A DNA stretch of 64,000 nt, taken from Rhea pennata (taxonomy: Eukaryota; Chordata; Aves; Rheiformes; Rheidae). Shown in pieces: positions 1 through 13,874 of the stretch (position 1 is the first letter of the stretch; every line of letters begins with the position of its first letter). Under the pieces are notes generated by a model that saw only the letters and a program-made list of their open reading frames with translations, was not told the DNA's origin and did no database searches. The stretch is from assembly GCF_028389875.1 (NCBI RefSeq), contig NC_084677.1, positions 6,614,017 through 6,678,016 of the forward strand, in the 5' to 3' direction. The translations under genes and the position numbers were made by a program.

Positions 1-1049
1 GAGCTGGGCCTCAGGCCCCAAGTCGAGCCCTGCATCCAGATCGGGACTGCTCTGCCCTGCAACAAAACGAAACGTCTGCGTTCCCCACAATTCGCTTCTC
101 ATGCGAGCGCTACACACAGAACTGCATCACAGACCAGCTGTGGTAGAAAAGCAGCAGGCAGAGCTGAACTCTTGCATCTGTCCAGTACTGATAAATCTTA
201 ACCTCATTTCAGGGTCAATTTTACAAGTCTAGATTCACCGTAGAGAAAATGGCAACAAAGAGAACATGAAGAATGGTTTAATTAAGTGCTGTACGTGAAC
301 TCATGTGTGTGTGTTGTGTTAACAGAGGATCATTTAAGAAGTTTCCTCATACTGATGCAATAAGCACTGCTGGTAAAGTCATTATTTTTATTTTCTGCTG
401 CAATTCAGTTTTCACCACTTTGTAAGTTTATTAGCACCCAGCTTTCAGACTGAATGATAAATACTGATTTTAGGAGAGTCTCACTACAGAAATATACATT
501 TTGGGTTAATTCTACCATCACTTTTCACTGTAATTAACAGAAACTAATTATGCTCTCATCCAAAATTAACAACCTGAGAGGGAGCAAAACAAGAAAAAAC
601 ACATTCAAACTGTAAATTAGAATGCCTCAGAATGAGCTGGGCAAGAAACTGCTTTTTTGTTCTGTAAGACACAGATTTCAGTTTTCTATTCTCCATCAGT
701 CTCCCAAATTCCTGAAAGACAATAGTTCCCAGGAGTTTTTCAGGTTGTTATTTAACAAGCTAAATCTTTTATTCTCTCCTGTTAGTACTCCTCAGTATTC
801 TACAAAAATTTCACTGAGCCAAACATGAGAAATAGCAAATGATTTCACACTGGCAGAGCGCCCACCTACAATACCGCACTTCACTGACACCCCTGGTCTT
901 GTATTTTGCAGTCCAAAGCCTGGCAATCGTTAAAATGATTTGAACAGCCTGACACAGGACTGAACCAAGCATCTTCCTTAGTCTTCACAACAGACTCATT
1001 AGCTTTCAAAACAGTCTAGGCTTTCCTCTTTTTAAACAAGACTTAACCT

Positions 1050-1313
1050 TCATTTTCCCTTTCCATTATGATAGTAACATTTTCTTCCAAGTGCTAATAC
1101 CGACTGATAATTATTTAGCCTCTGAGAAAAAGGTAGCTGATGTCGTAAAGTATTTTTTAAGATGAGCTTCTCTCTACTGTCTTGAAAATGTAAGTTACTA
1201 TACTGAAAATGTTCTAATGAGCAGAAACCAAACTGGTAGTAAACTGTGTTAATTATTTGATACTGTCTATACAAAGAACATTTTTGCTCAAAAGAAGAAT
1301 CACAGCTGAAGAC
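1050..1313 (-). other. Exon-like open frame inside USP7 intron 1 (possible 3'-terminal exon)
   Basis: On the minus strand a good acceptor (cctatatgttacag) ends at 1314. It is followed by 87 open codons entered in phase 0 and a TGA at 1052-1050; an AATAAA lies further down near 773-768. The peptide is Gln/Ser/Tyr/Leu-rich, unrecognised and AT-driven. Its phase would fit the phase-0 donor of the exon-like block at 10826-10987. Chance is a good alternative because open frames of this size are common in this base composition. Confidence 0.1.
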
Positions 1314-4300
1314 CTGTAACATATAGGAAACAAGGAATCTCATATATTAGCTTCCATTATTTACAAAGGAATTCTTAGAAGAACAGGAATTTTGTAATCC
1401 TCAGGTAAACACTCCACTGACAATTTTATCACTTTTCCTGTCAGCAATTTTAAGTCTTTTTTAATGAAAACAAAATAAAAGATTCAAGAAATAATAAAAA
1501 GGCTTTTCTTATTAGACCTATTCAAGTTTTAAATATCCAGCTTACAAGTTTGGTGCCAAAAAAGGTCGCCACAGGACCAGGTAGTCAAATCCTCACATTT
1601 GTTAAACACAATCAGAAGTCTACTCTGATATATACACAAAAAAGACACAACAGTACACACACTTTGAGGTTAGCTTTATCTTTTGAAACATAGAGAGAAA
1701 TGCACTGAAATAAATCAAACTACTGTGTAACCCTCCAAATTCGTATTAGCTGAGAACAACTAAATTCAAGACTCCAAAATCATGCTATTTGGAATACAAA
1801 CACGAGTAAAAAATATCTACCGATAAAACACAAAATCTTGTAAAGCAGCAATCACTTTTAACACAATTCTTCATCACAGATCCAGCATCTTGAACCACAC
1901 ACATCACACAGTAACATTTGCAGCTGCAAACTTCAAAAATATGTGGTTTATGCAAATAATGCAAACAACTATTTTAAAAACAGTAACTTCAGAGTCACAT
2001 TCAAAAAAACCAAGACCTTCCACCAATGTAATTTTGATTTCATCTTACAGTGCAACCAAGCAGAGGCCAAGTGGAGGGATGCTGCTTCAGATGGCGTTTG
2101 TTTTATCTGCTGGGGCTCCTGCGTATTTCAGCTCTCTCATCAGCTCCCATGTGTGTCACCATCCCAAGTAATTATTTCACCATAACCCTCTTTCCAACTC
2201 GTTCCTGCGCTAAAGCACTTTATGTCCTCCACATTTTTCCCCCCCAAAGGCATTCAATTTCCTCCTGACTTTGTAAGAGCCACTGCTTCTACCTGCTGTA
2301 CTCTCACCTTACCTCAACATGACTGGATGTAGCACATAAAAACGGTCATGCCATATACAGCGAAATACAGTTAGCTCCTTACCTCGGGACATTCATGTTA
2401 AAGCTTTAATTTTAAAAAGGCTTTAGCTTTTTACCCTGAAATGGTAAGGAAAAACTAAATTGGTAGAAAAATTGTGTTTCAATAGCATTCTGGGTAACTG
2501 CTCTCAGAGCCTAAATGCAACAAAACAGACTTGAAATGTCTTTTATACAGCTGACTACTGCATGTCATCCAGTGAATTAAATATTTGTATGCTCTGCAAA
2601 ACATCCTAATTCCACAAATATACTCCCAATCTCAATATTCTATTCTTTCTGGAAAATCTCGATGACTATTTCTGTTTTTGCTCTATTGCTAGCATCACTC
2701 ATCTGAAGAAAATTCTGAAGACTTCCAAGATTAACTACCATCTTCCTGCTTTGCCTCTGGCTAGAAGATGACATAAACATTGCCACTGAACTGAGTTTTA
2801 TCTCAAATTCCTTATTCCACTAATGATAACTGATTCTTCCTTTGTCTCAGGAAACCTGTAAGTCCCGTAAGTTCTCTCGAATAATATACATCATTTGTGG
2901 CTGGTGTCGTCATCACAAAGTAGGTGGCTGCTTGCACACAGCTGCAACACAACCCTTAACAACTCACACTCTTCTTTTGATCTACCTGGTCCATTTACAT
3001 TTCCTGCTGTACCTTTCGTGCCACAGCTGCTGTCAATGTTTTGGGCACACCTTCCCTCTATTTTTCCTGGACCACTTTTGAGTGAATTTGAAACTGCACA
3101 CAAAGAGTTTTCCTTGGCAGACCAGGGTGGAGAGAGATTATGCATGGCATCAGGTCAGAGGAGAGAAGAGAGAAATAAATCTAAAGATAGAGACATACCA
3201 AAAACTGTCCAGTATCTAATTCCTGGCCCTCTATAAACTCTAGATTCTTTTCTCAAAATATTTTTCCGTTAAGAAAGAAGAATCTATATGGGTATACTTC
3301 TTTCAGAAACAGAATTTATTTAAGAGATATTGCTCAAGAAACAGAAGTATATACAACAAAAAAATAATCTGCAATCAGTGTGAATCATCTGAAAACTTTT
3401 CATCTAAAAGTCACTATTCAGTAGCCTAAACTGACCAGAACTTAAGCCAAGAGCTCCAGTTTAAATGTCATTATTTTCAGGTTTGATCCAAACTTTAAAT
3501 GAGCCCCAGATGTTGCCACTCAAAGACAGAATAAGACAAAGATTTAAGAATGGTTAGAGACAGTCAATTCACAGAAACAGTAATAACTTAGCTGCAACTT
3601 TTATTCGTACAAGAATACTAGAGTATATACAGAGGAAACTTTCAGGAAAAAAAGGAAAAAGTGTGTCGTCCTTTTGCAAAAAGGATAATAAGAGATACAA
3701 AAACAATAAAGAATTTAGACAAAACAGACTTGAAAATGAAAAGAGAATGCTTTTCTTCCCCTCCTTCCCCTCCCCAAGATTATCAAGAAAGAGAAGTTGC
3801 ACTCAAGGATCAGAAAAAGAGCAATAAAAGAAAATCCACTTTGATACAGTATTCAGTTATTTCACTTACCACTACCACCAACAAAAAAACACAAAATCAG
3901 AAAAAAAAACAGGTGCCTGTAAGTGGCAGTATGTTGAGTTTATCAGGGTAGGAATAACACTGGCATACTTTTTGCAGTTAAGATGCACAAAAGGAAATTT
4001 TATCTCCTTACATATAATAGGAGAGTCTTTACTAGTTTCAGCTTGTTCACAAACCCAATCAAACATAATACATTGTCTATATTTTTAACCAGCAGGTACA
4101 CTTTCTTCTTCCTATTACGCTCTTTGATCATAAAAACACAAAAATAAAGAAATTAAACATGCACGTCTTGATTTGTTCTAGTTCATAAGGCCAAGCTCAG
4201 GTGTTTTATGTTCCTGTGGCTCTTTACTCTTGACACATTTTCAGCACCCTTCTAAGACCAAAGAAGCTCACAAAAGCAGAGAGATAAACACACACAAAAG

Positions 4301-5110
4301 GTACAGTGGGTATACATCTGCCTAGCTTTGGCTTGGATAGCCTAGAAAAACAGGAGACTGCTTTAAACATCCAGATGATAATCTGCAGGATGCTATTTTG
4401 CTAGGGATCTTCTACAAGGCTGTAGGATTCCCCTCTCAAGGCAAGGCCATGGGATTTAACGGATACTCAGCTGTATGGCAGGAGTGAGGAAGCCACTGCA
4501 AGAACCAGACTGCAGGACCAGGGCAGAAACAGTATGCCAACGACTTGTAATGGATTGCACAACCCAACACGAAAGCTGTTGCTTCATCATACTAACCACT
4601 GCACACCCTCTGTTCTGTTAAAATATTTGCTTCAAAGTGTTGACACAGAATTATGATTGCAGAACAAAGCAAAACACCTTTCAATAAGTATTTTGGGTTT
4701 AGATTCTGTTATTGTTTCTGCCATCATAGCTGCCGAGAGATGCAGTGCTCAGAGCCAAATTTGTATTTTTAAGAAGTTTCTGGAAAAAAATGTATTTTAT
4801 TTTGATTCTTTTCCACAATGATACTAGCATACAGTTTCTCATCACAGATAGACAGGAACATTATACATGTAAAAATTATAATGCCAAAAGTGTTTATTCC
4901 TTAGCACCTAATACAACTCAGATCTTGCTGGGTAGCATTCTTGTAGTCTGACCACATTTCAAATTACTGAAACTATAATCTATCTTCTAAGGCCCAGTAG
5001 TTCTGGGCTCATTCTGTACTTTGAGTTGTCCATGGAGCATTCATCTGAATACTGAATTCCCTACTAGGGAAAGAAAGGAATTTATCCCAGATCTATTCAC
5101 TAAATGCCTC

Positions 5111-5158
5111 AAAAACAAACCGACAAAACAAACAAACAAACAAAAAAACCAAAAAAAC
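5111..5158 (+). repeat. (CAAA)n-type simple repeat
   Basis: A-rich stretch with repeated CAAA units and two A7 runs. It lies about 125 bases upstream of the CR1 fragment and is not obviously part of it. Confidence 0.8.
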
Positions 5159-5283
5159 ATTTGCACATATGCAAACTAAAACCTTGTAATACAAAGCACT
5201 CTAGAAAAATTATAAGATCTGTGTATGGGATCCTGAAGAACCCTGTTACACAGACTGCTAAATGATAGCACTGCCTAAGCTGT

Positions 5284-5566
5284 ATTTTCAGTGGTGCCCT
5301 GCGACAGGACGAGAGGCAACAGGCACAAACTGAAACACACCAAGTCCTGTCTAAACACAAGGAAAACACTTCTTTCCCGTGAGAGTGACAGAGCACTGGA
5401 ACAGGTTGGCCAGAGAGGTTGTGGCACCTCTGTCCTTGGAGATATTCGAGAGCTGTCTGGACACAGTCCTGCGCAGCCTGCCGTGGGTGACCCTGCTCGA
5501 GCAGGGGCACTGGAGCAGACGATCTCCAGGTCCCTGCTAACCTCAACCAGTCTGTGAGTCTGTACT
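5284..5566 (+). mobile_element. CR1 LINE, 5'-truncated 3' end
   Basis: The sequence matches the 3' portion of avian CR1 retrotransposons as I know the consensus. It opens with the motif around cagtggtgccctgcgacagg. It continues through the region 'cactggaacaggttggcc' and 'tgaccctgctcgagcagggg', and closes with 'gatctccaggtccctgc' and 'cctcaaccagtctgtgagtctgt'. As in CR1 generally, there is no poly(A) tail and the 5' part is missing. Open frames crossing this interval are ORF remnants or shadows, not host genes. Divergence from the consensus looks moderate, so the insertion is old. It supports a bird or close sauropsid origin for the window. Confidence 0.92.
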
Positions 5567-7834
5567 AACTGCATGTTATAATTACTGCTCTAGGGATATA
5601 TATACACACTTTACTTACCTGGAAAAGAACATATTTTTTAATGCAGAAATATTTAATATTTGTGTAGAATGTCATTTTGAGCATGAAGAAGATTGCTGGA
5701 CATGCAAAGTTTTAATTTAATTTGTTACATTATCAATTTTAACCAATATGTAAATAAATACAAAACGGAGTCAAATAAAAAAGCAGCTTTTAACTTTCTG
5801 TGCTACAAGTAAAGAATAATGCCAGACTCACCAGAAATTTTTATTTTAGCAGAGCAGTCATTTTACAGGAATGCTTTTCTTAGGATGAAAGAAATGACCA
5901 CTACACTACTACTAGTCACATGCTAGTACACTTGATATAGGCAGATTTTGGCTGGAGACCTATCCAGCAGCAACCTGAATACCAGCAATATAGTTTTTCA
6001 ACACCTATCAATCAGAATCCCTGCCTATGCAGGTTCATAACCTTTGTGATGCTTTATCTTAAGGTAGAAACAGAAAAATCAGTGGACAACATTTCTTTCT
6101 GAAGCACATGTCCTAGGCCATCATGCATTTTCAAGACTAGAATGGCATTTTTGAGTTTTGTTCAGAAATAAATGGAGGATCAGGGGAAATCATAGCATAT
6201 ATGGGATGTACACAGGCAAGCCACTATTGCCAGTGGCACATATTGCTGTCTACACTATCACTTTCTTACTTTTTGTAATAATAACACGCATTTCAACATA
6301 GTTCTGACAGCCTAGCTCTAATCCTTATATTTGATCATCATTGCCTGAAAAATATATCTAAAAACCGGTTTAAAAAAAAATATCTGGAGAAAGGAGAAGA
6401 TACCTCTCACCATTAAGACAAGCCACATATCTACAGTTATTTTTATTTTCTCCTAAACCTTACAAGAGAGCAAGTGGTTAAAACATACGCATAGGTCAAT
6501 AGCCAAAGTATTGAATTAACATTAAAATATCATCTTAAAATCTCTTTTGCTCCTAGCAACTAGAAGAGGGACAAATCAAACTAGCAAACAGCAGAGGGAC
6601 AGATCAAACTTCTGTACAGATCCTGGCAGGCACCCTGCATATATTCAACCACAACATATGACCTACACTTACAGACCTCAGTGAGTGAATTTAAATGGGG
6701 GAGAAATGTGTTAGGGCAAGATAAGTGCTCCAGCTCCCAGAAAATTCATGCCCAAATCAATATAATCAATTACATAGTTATCCTTTGAATATAAACTGAA
6801 CATCTGACTTTTGTACAGTGTTAAAAATTCTGTGTTACCCCTTTGAGCACTGGTACTACTCCTTGCCTAGCCAGAAGTTAGATGTCTTCGCAGTGGCAAC
6901 AGATAGGAAAAAAACAGCCTCTTCCCTGTTCAGATCTAAAGAGCATCTAGGCATGGCTTCAACTAAGCATAAGCTATTCTACTAGAAAAATAACTGCAGG
7001 CCATTCACAGTTGCCTACTTCTCCAGGCTCTCTTCTGAGCTGGACCAGGATGGAGGCCAGACAAATTATTTTGGAAGTAGGGAGCTCTTTCTAGGAGCTC
7101 TTTTTTTCCCCCAACAGCACACCTTCCACCACCTTTAGTTCACTCTCACTTTGGAAATACAATGGCATAAAGCTGACTTGTATCACCTGCATCATTGCCT
7201 TAACTAGCATTAACTAGCAGCTCACACTATGAAACGGTGGGGGTAGAAATGACCCGTAAATTACTCAACAATTCCAGTTACTTCAAAAATGTTCTTAGAT
7301 CAGAAAGCACAAACACAAATCTTTATTTACAAAAGTTGTATCCTGTCAAAACTTCAAATACCTTTACTGTACACCTATCCTTTGATTTAATAAAGCATAC
7401 ATCTCAGGTGGTTAATATGCATCTCAAGGTACATTAGAGATCAAAAATTAACATTTACCCACTTATCTTAATCTCTGACAATACTTTCCTCAAGCTATAC
7501 TAACTAGACTTATTTACTATTTAGCTTCAGCATTAAGCCAGCTTTATATTCCCGAGTCTAACCTATGACCATAATGCTAACAACACAAGGTATAGTTAAA
7601 CTGAATTTAAAATAACCAAATTTGCACATATTTTCCTATAAATTTTGCCAATAACAAAACAAGTTAACTTGAAATTTCTTCCAACAGGTCTACTGCAAAC
7701 TGTTCTGTGTCCAATTACATTTCATAAACCAGTAGCTCCTGTTTAAATTAGAACCATTCAGCTGGCCAGGCAGTTAGCTGTCTGAATGTGACTTTGAAAT
7801 TTTTATCACTGTGCTGATGAGGACTGAAAATACC

Positions 7835-7856
7835 AAAAAAAAAAAAAAAAAAAAAA
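7835..7856 (+). repeat. Poly(A) run, 22 nt
   Basis: Uninterrupted A22 inside USP7 intron 1 (T22 in the USP7 pre-mRNA). No SINE, processed pseudogene or target-site duplication was recognised beside it. Confidence 0.95.
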
Positions 7857-10825
7857 GCTATTTTGGACAAGGGCTTGGAAAAACCCACTAAATAAATTTA
7901 GCTTATAATTGGAGGTAACTGTTTGATATTTTAGTACATACAGAAATCAGAAAACAGTAGCCCACTTAGTCTGTGAGAGAAAGCTGAAGGATCCTTTGGA
8001 TGCATCTTCAAGTGAGAGACTATTTTTAGGTACATGGAGTAGCTGAGGAAGAGGATACTGAGAATGAGGCCTGCAGTGGGAGAAGACCACCCCCAGAAGT
8101 GGTCTGCATCTGATCAACACACAATTTTTGTGATATTAAGACCAGGCACTGCACCAGCACTGAAAGTTCTGTAGGGTTTGATTACATGCATTTCCTTCAA
8201 GTTTTGCTAGATCCCTGTCTTCTAATGCATTTCTTGGGAAGACAAGACCCAGCATCAAATAGAATACAAGGGTGTGGGGAGAAGAGGAAGAAAAGCAAAG
8301 AAACATTATTAAAGGCGTTAGAGTTTTCAATCCCTCCTGCCTCTTCACTCAATCTGTCCCAACTGTTTGTGGAACCAAACAGTAAACAAGATCAGTGAAC
8401 TAATCAAGGTTAAAAAGAAACCCCAAATAAGAAAGTTATTTTAAACTCAGATCTCTTCATTCATCTGATTTATTAAGTGCTTCTACAACTGTGTTGTACC
8501 AGTGAGGAGGCAAAAGGCAGAGGCTGAGACCTCCTCTAGAATATGCATTTTCTCTAGGGCGGTGTTATACAGAACTATACCCAAACTCCTGTCCTGATTC
8601 CCAGGAGCATTTAAGAAGTCATCTGAAAGAATAACTAAAATAATGTGCCCAATCAAAATTCAAGACCTGCCCTGCACTTTAGGGTTAGAATCATCCCTTT
8701 TTGCACACTCTTAGCTGGACCGCTGCACAGCCATCTGACTGTACCAGTTACAGACACGCCGTGGACGTGGGAGATGCCCAACATCCCTGACTACAGAGGC
8801 CTCACACGCAGATCTGCTATGTGTGAACGTGCTCATGCTATTACATTTAAGCAGAAGTTGGGTAATGATAATAATGTTCTCACATAAAATAGACCTTTGC
8901 TGTGCTCCATTTTGAATTTAATGCTATCTGTAAAACTTTACTAGCAAAAGTATGTTTTCACACATATGGGTAAATAAACCATTAGGAAGGGTCCTGCGAC
9001 TTCCATTCAGACTTTGACTATGCTGTACCTCAAGCAGCCCAGTACTGTTTGGGATTTGACATTAGTTTTGCTCTTTAAAGCTGCCACAAAGCTCCTAAAT
9101 GTAGATTATTCTTTATTATTGATTTGCAATGTATGTTTATACAGATGCTTCTGGTGCATGCACAATTTGCTAGAAGACCAACAGATAAACTTACCGAATA
9201 GAATCACTTAGGGCTCAGTCTCTTGTGGCATTAATGTTAACACCTCTTGGTTCATTATACTGAAGGCTGCTGAAAGGTCTTAAAGAATTAGTTAGAATGT
9301 TTTCTTAATCCACCAAGAGAGGTCACTGACCAATAAAGCTGAAGTGATTTTATCCCAAGTTTACAGGTCTAAAGACAGATGCTGTGGTTCCATTTGCATT
9401 TCTTCAGTGCCAATGCCAACTCAGAATCTTCAAACGCATTCACACCTCTAGACCCTTCCCTTCGCTTGAGCCAATACAGCTGTTCATTCAGCTGCACAGT
9501 GAATAGTCTGCAGAAGCCACCGGACTCATGGTATAGCTACACAAAGTGACTTTCTGGCAAAGTAGAACAGATAGAATAAAAGATAAATAGGTCTGTTTAT
9601 GAACACACAACTGCCAAACATGAAACTGCATTCATTTTTTCCTGCAAGTAAGTATTTCTCCCTTAACCTGAAGGCTCAATACTAATCTATGCCATTATCA
9701 AGAGATGACTTCCCAGGCAGAGATCCATTGGTAAGTAAAGGAATTGCACAGCTTTGCTCCACAGGGAGACCCCTGTAATCCTTTAGAGTAACACAGATCC
9801 AATGCCTCCCAAACTAACCCTTTACAACTATGAAAGGGGCAACTACATGATCAGTCAGTGTGTAAACCAAAGCATCAAGCCTGATGAACAGAATAGGTTA
9901 AAAGAGAAGACAAATTTGCAAGAAACAGTAAAATATCTTCAAATCAATATATAACTAAAGCAATAAACCTGAACAATAAAGTCACAGAATAATTTACATC
10001 GGGAATTGGGCTTCTTTTCTTAAAAGAAGCAAAAATATAATTTAACTTCTCTTAAATAATGTTTAAATGTATTAGCTCAATTACTAATATATTCACTATA
10101 AATGTTAATTCTGTACATCGTTCATTCAAGAATTAGCCACTTTATGAAATAAGTTTATATCACTGATCCATGATCTAAAGATGTATTCAAAAGGAATAAC
10201 ATTGATCCACCGTGATGGATTTAGAATTAAAACTTTTGCCAAATTTTGACAGGATTTTGCATCCTCATACTTTTATCAATATGTCCATCAATAATGTTGG
10301 AAATAATGATGTGTGCGCACAATTGGATATTTCTTATTTTGTAAGAACATTCTTTTTCTGTTGTACCTTGTGAAAACACAAGGCCAAGCTTAAAGCTATG
10401 GTAAACACTTACCAATGACACTCCTACACATCCTTTTGAATTTACACCAGGAAAAGAGAAATTATGAAAAATGGTTTTAAAATCTATAAACCTGCAAGCA
10501 TTCTTAAAGCGAGTTCTGTATTAATACAGTCAATCACTTAAGATAAAAAATGTAAAGCTCTGAGTTACGTTCTCCTATACTTTTATAAGCATCAATCTGG
10601 TATGATTATACTAAAAAGATCATCACTTCTCCTAAGATGCAAACAACTTTTGCAATAGTTTTAGGAACTGCTTTGGAACTTTTCTCTCACAAAACATTTC
10701 AGCTCACTATCAACAGTGTCTTCTACTGGCTTGCAATATACTTCAGAGTGTGAGTCAAGATGCTGGTTTCGATGCGGAAAGCCTTAAGCTGTTCAGGACT
10801 GAAGTGTGGAATACTGTCTATCTAC

Positions 10826-10987
10826 CTGCGCATACGCAAAAATAAGCTGAGGTGCTGGTGTTTTCTCTTCCTCAGTTTCAATGGAAGGTTCCTGGCACCA
10901 CATCTCCTCTGAGGAGCGTGCATTCGGAGCTTCACTACTGCAGTAAGAGAGAGCTCCAGGTTTGCAGATGCTGAATGCTGCATTTTT
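10826..10987 (-). other. Exon-like phase 0-0 block inside USP7 intron 1
   Basis: Minus-strand block of 162 nt bounded by an acceptor-like ttctag and a donor CAG|GTAGAT. It is open for 54 codons in phase 0 at both ends. The peptide is hydrophilic and protein-like: an acidic segment with EEMW and TEEEKTPAP, then LIFAYAQ. It is on the same strand as USP7, but its phase 0 does not fit the phase-1 junction of USP7 exon 1, so it is not a cassette exon between exons 1 and 2 in the normal frame. It could belong to a nested transcript or be a chance pseudo-exon. The product is not recognised. Confidence 0.15.
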
Positions 10988-13203
10988 CTAGAATATTTGG
11001 AGAGTCACTACAAAGCATGATATTTTTGTTTAAATCCCCATGATTAAATGAGTCAAGAGTAACTTATTTCAGTAATGTTTAAAACAGCTGCCAAATATCA
11101 ATTAACAACAAACTGAGATATGCTACACTAATTATATCGTAGAATTTGAGAGTTTTATCAAAATTTACCATTTACTTAAAAAAAAAGTTCTTACACCAAA
11201 CTATCGAGTTGTGTTGTTCTAGCCGCATATTATGTCCAACACAGGACAGTTTTTAAATGTGTTTTTGCATTCTGAAGAGTAACCCAAAGATCCCTAGGTA
11301 TTATGGCAAAAGATGCGCTAAAACGTATTTTTATGCAAAAAAAAAGTCTTTGCCAAACTGCAAATATTCAGTACAGTTTAATCATTTTCAAAATCCATCT
11401 ATCAATTTCCAGAGTTGGTTATAAGCTGAATTATTTCTAGTTGACAAAATCTCAGCCTCTTAACGAAGCAAAGGAAACTCAAACTAGACTAAAACAGTAC
11501 TTCCAAGCTGAGCATTCTCTCTCTGCTGGCAAGTCATTCAAAATCCATTCTGTTCTCTCGATGCTTCTAAAGTTACAGAGCTTGTTTTTACTATAATCAG
11601 CAAGCCTAGGTCAAAAAAAGGCTCAGCAGAAAAACTAAAATCTAAGAGTTAAGTCTAAACCTGCAACAATATGTACAGATACATTATGCTACAGCAGTTG
11701 CCAGTGATTATGTGCACTTTTATTCCATGAATACATAGCTTTTTGATAGTGTATCAAATTACAACACTGAAAACATCTAAGCAAAATACTTTAAATAACA
11801 TAAGTAACCAATAAAAATGTTCTTGAAAAACAACTCTGCATATTTAATAACCTAATAACACACCAGTCGCCAGCCCCTCGTCTACTTGCCAAGGCACCTT
11901 ACAATAAATGTTAATCATGTTGCTGATAATGTCAAACCAGTATATATCAAATTTTATATGTATTAACACAGATAATACATTTGAGAAGAAAGACGCTTGC
12001 TGTGGATTATGCATATCTTCTGTTGCAAGCCATCCAATACTTTACTCTTTCACAATCAACTCGTAACAGACACTAGATACAAACTAATCTAGGACACCTC
12101 ACAGCACAGACCAAAGAAAACAACGGCTTATTTTAAGTTTATAATCATTTAAGAAAAATTGGATGCTTCACACACTCTAAACCAACTCATTTTCACCCTT
12201 ACCCCAAATATCAAATGATGTCATGCAAGATGTACCGGCTAAACTGGTCTAACTGCTACAGGCTGGAAGCACTGTGTAGATTTACCTGTGACAAATTATT
12301 CTGCAGGTATGAAACTGATTCATTTCAAACAGTCTCAAACAACTATCTCCAACTGTGTTCTTAAAGTTTGGCATTATATTACTTTTACATACATGATTCG
12401 CTACACTATCCAGGACAGTGACCTAGTAACAACAGGTAGCCGATTTTACCTCTGTTCTGAATTCAGTCAATACCATGCAACAACTGAACGGAGTAAAGAA
12501 GTCTGATATAAAAATATGTATATCATTCATCTTGAACAGTATGCTACTTCCTTCTGAATTCTACGTACATTTTACAATATTTCACTTAGTTCACTTCTCC
12601 TTCACAGAAGTTTACTAAATTTAACCATCTATTTATCACTCTGCTCATGAAGAGCAAACCTGGCTACAGCCCTCTCTGCAAAGCACCGATGCTGCGCTCT
12701 CAGCTGGCGCCGAACAGCTATTGGATAATGATGCAACACACATCTTTTCCCAAGGCCAAGTGTGCCATTTCCAGAGTTGCTAAGTATTACTGAAAGGTGG
12801 AACAAGAGCCCAGTTCTTCACTCTTAGGTATAGACATTAAACCTCAGCATCAACTGATTTTGGTTATGTCTGCTGCATCAGCATTTTTATCTCCCCTCAT
12901 ATGAGCATCATCCACTTCATGGAAAAATGTCAAGGCTGGAGAGGGGAAGTGGCAAGGAGAACATATAAACAAGCAAATACCCATCTTCACATAACTTTAG
13001 TCTGGATATTGTCCTTTCAAACATACCATCCCATTTTATCACCACTTGGCTAGAAGCAATACAGAAGACAGACAGTATAGAAGACAGGCCTTCAGAAAAA
13101 AGGCAGAGAAGCAGGATAAAGAGCAAGCAGACTTGTATTAACTCCAATGATTTTAAAAAGCCCAGAGTTAAGTTTCACATGACAGTTTTGTATAGCCCTT
13201 CCA

Positions 13204-13226
13204 AATAAATAAATAAATAAATAAAA
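13204..13226 (+). repeat. (AAAT)n microsatellite
   Basis: About five AAAT units followed by a T-run, in USP7 intron 1. Confidence 0.9.
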
Positions 13227-13842
13227 TTTTTTTTGATAGCCAGGGCAGGATTTCTTTCTGAAACGAGGACCATCATCCACAAAACCAGTTCTATTAATTA
13301 TATTATCCAAAGCAAAAAAATTGAATGAACAGTACATTATGCATGCAAATTGTATTAAATTGCCAGGAACTGAGAATGTCAATGAGGACAAAACATTAGA
13401 GGGAAGTAACCATTCAGAAGACAAGCGGAAAAAAAAAAAGTTAATGTATCCAAAACTGATATTACACGGTGGGGCAGAAATCTAGTAAATGCTGGTAGTA
13501 GTGGTAAAAATATCAGGGAAAAGAGCAAGCTAGGTATAAACTTTCAATTGCATAGAAACTGCAAAAAGGGCAATTTTAAACTTTTGACATATATGCATGC
13601 ACAGAACAACATGTCAAAAATATTTTCTCGTGTTCTTTCTAAATATCTTGTGTCAACTCACTTGGAATTCAAATCTCAACTCTAAATTGCCCTAACTAGC
13701 AAGAAGTTCAAAAAACCCAGCAGTGCTCTGAGAGGATTTAAGGCTGATCTAAAGAAAACTTAAGCGTGTAAGCGGAATTACCAATCACCTAGTTTTCGAA
13801 GACTAAGATACTTTCTTGGTAAGCATGTGTGCTTGCCACATT

Positions 13843-13843
13843 A

Positions 13844-13869
<26 letters not shown>
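13843..13869 (+). repeat. Poly(A) run, 27 nt
   Basis: Uninterrupted A27 in USP7 intron 1, just downstream of 'gcttgccacatt'. No retro-element body is recognisable upstream. Confidence 0.95.

Positions 13870-13874
<5 letters not shown>

Noticed and set aside
2891..3145. 84-codon minus-strand frame with a possible CAG|GT-type donor
   Set aside because: Phase would fit USP7 exon 2 and the composition is protein-like, but there is no supported upstream exon and the acceptor is ambiguous. Left out as chance-level.
4018..4131. Minus-strand open frame MIKERNRKKK followed by VYLLVKNIDNVLCL, ending near a GTAAGG donor
   Set aside because: Reads like protein, but only about 40 codons in AT-rich DNA with no convincing acceptor or phase partner. 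Such frames are expected by chance.
5109..5574. Open frames of 88-145 codons around 5.1-5.6 kb
   Set aside because: They lie across the CR1 fragment and are translations of the retrotransposon tail, not host genes.
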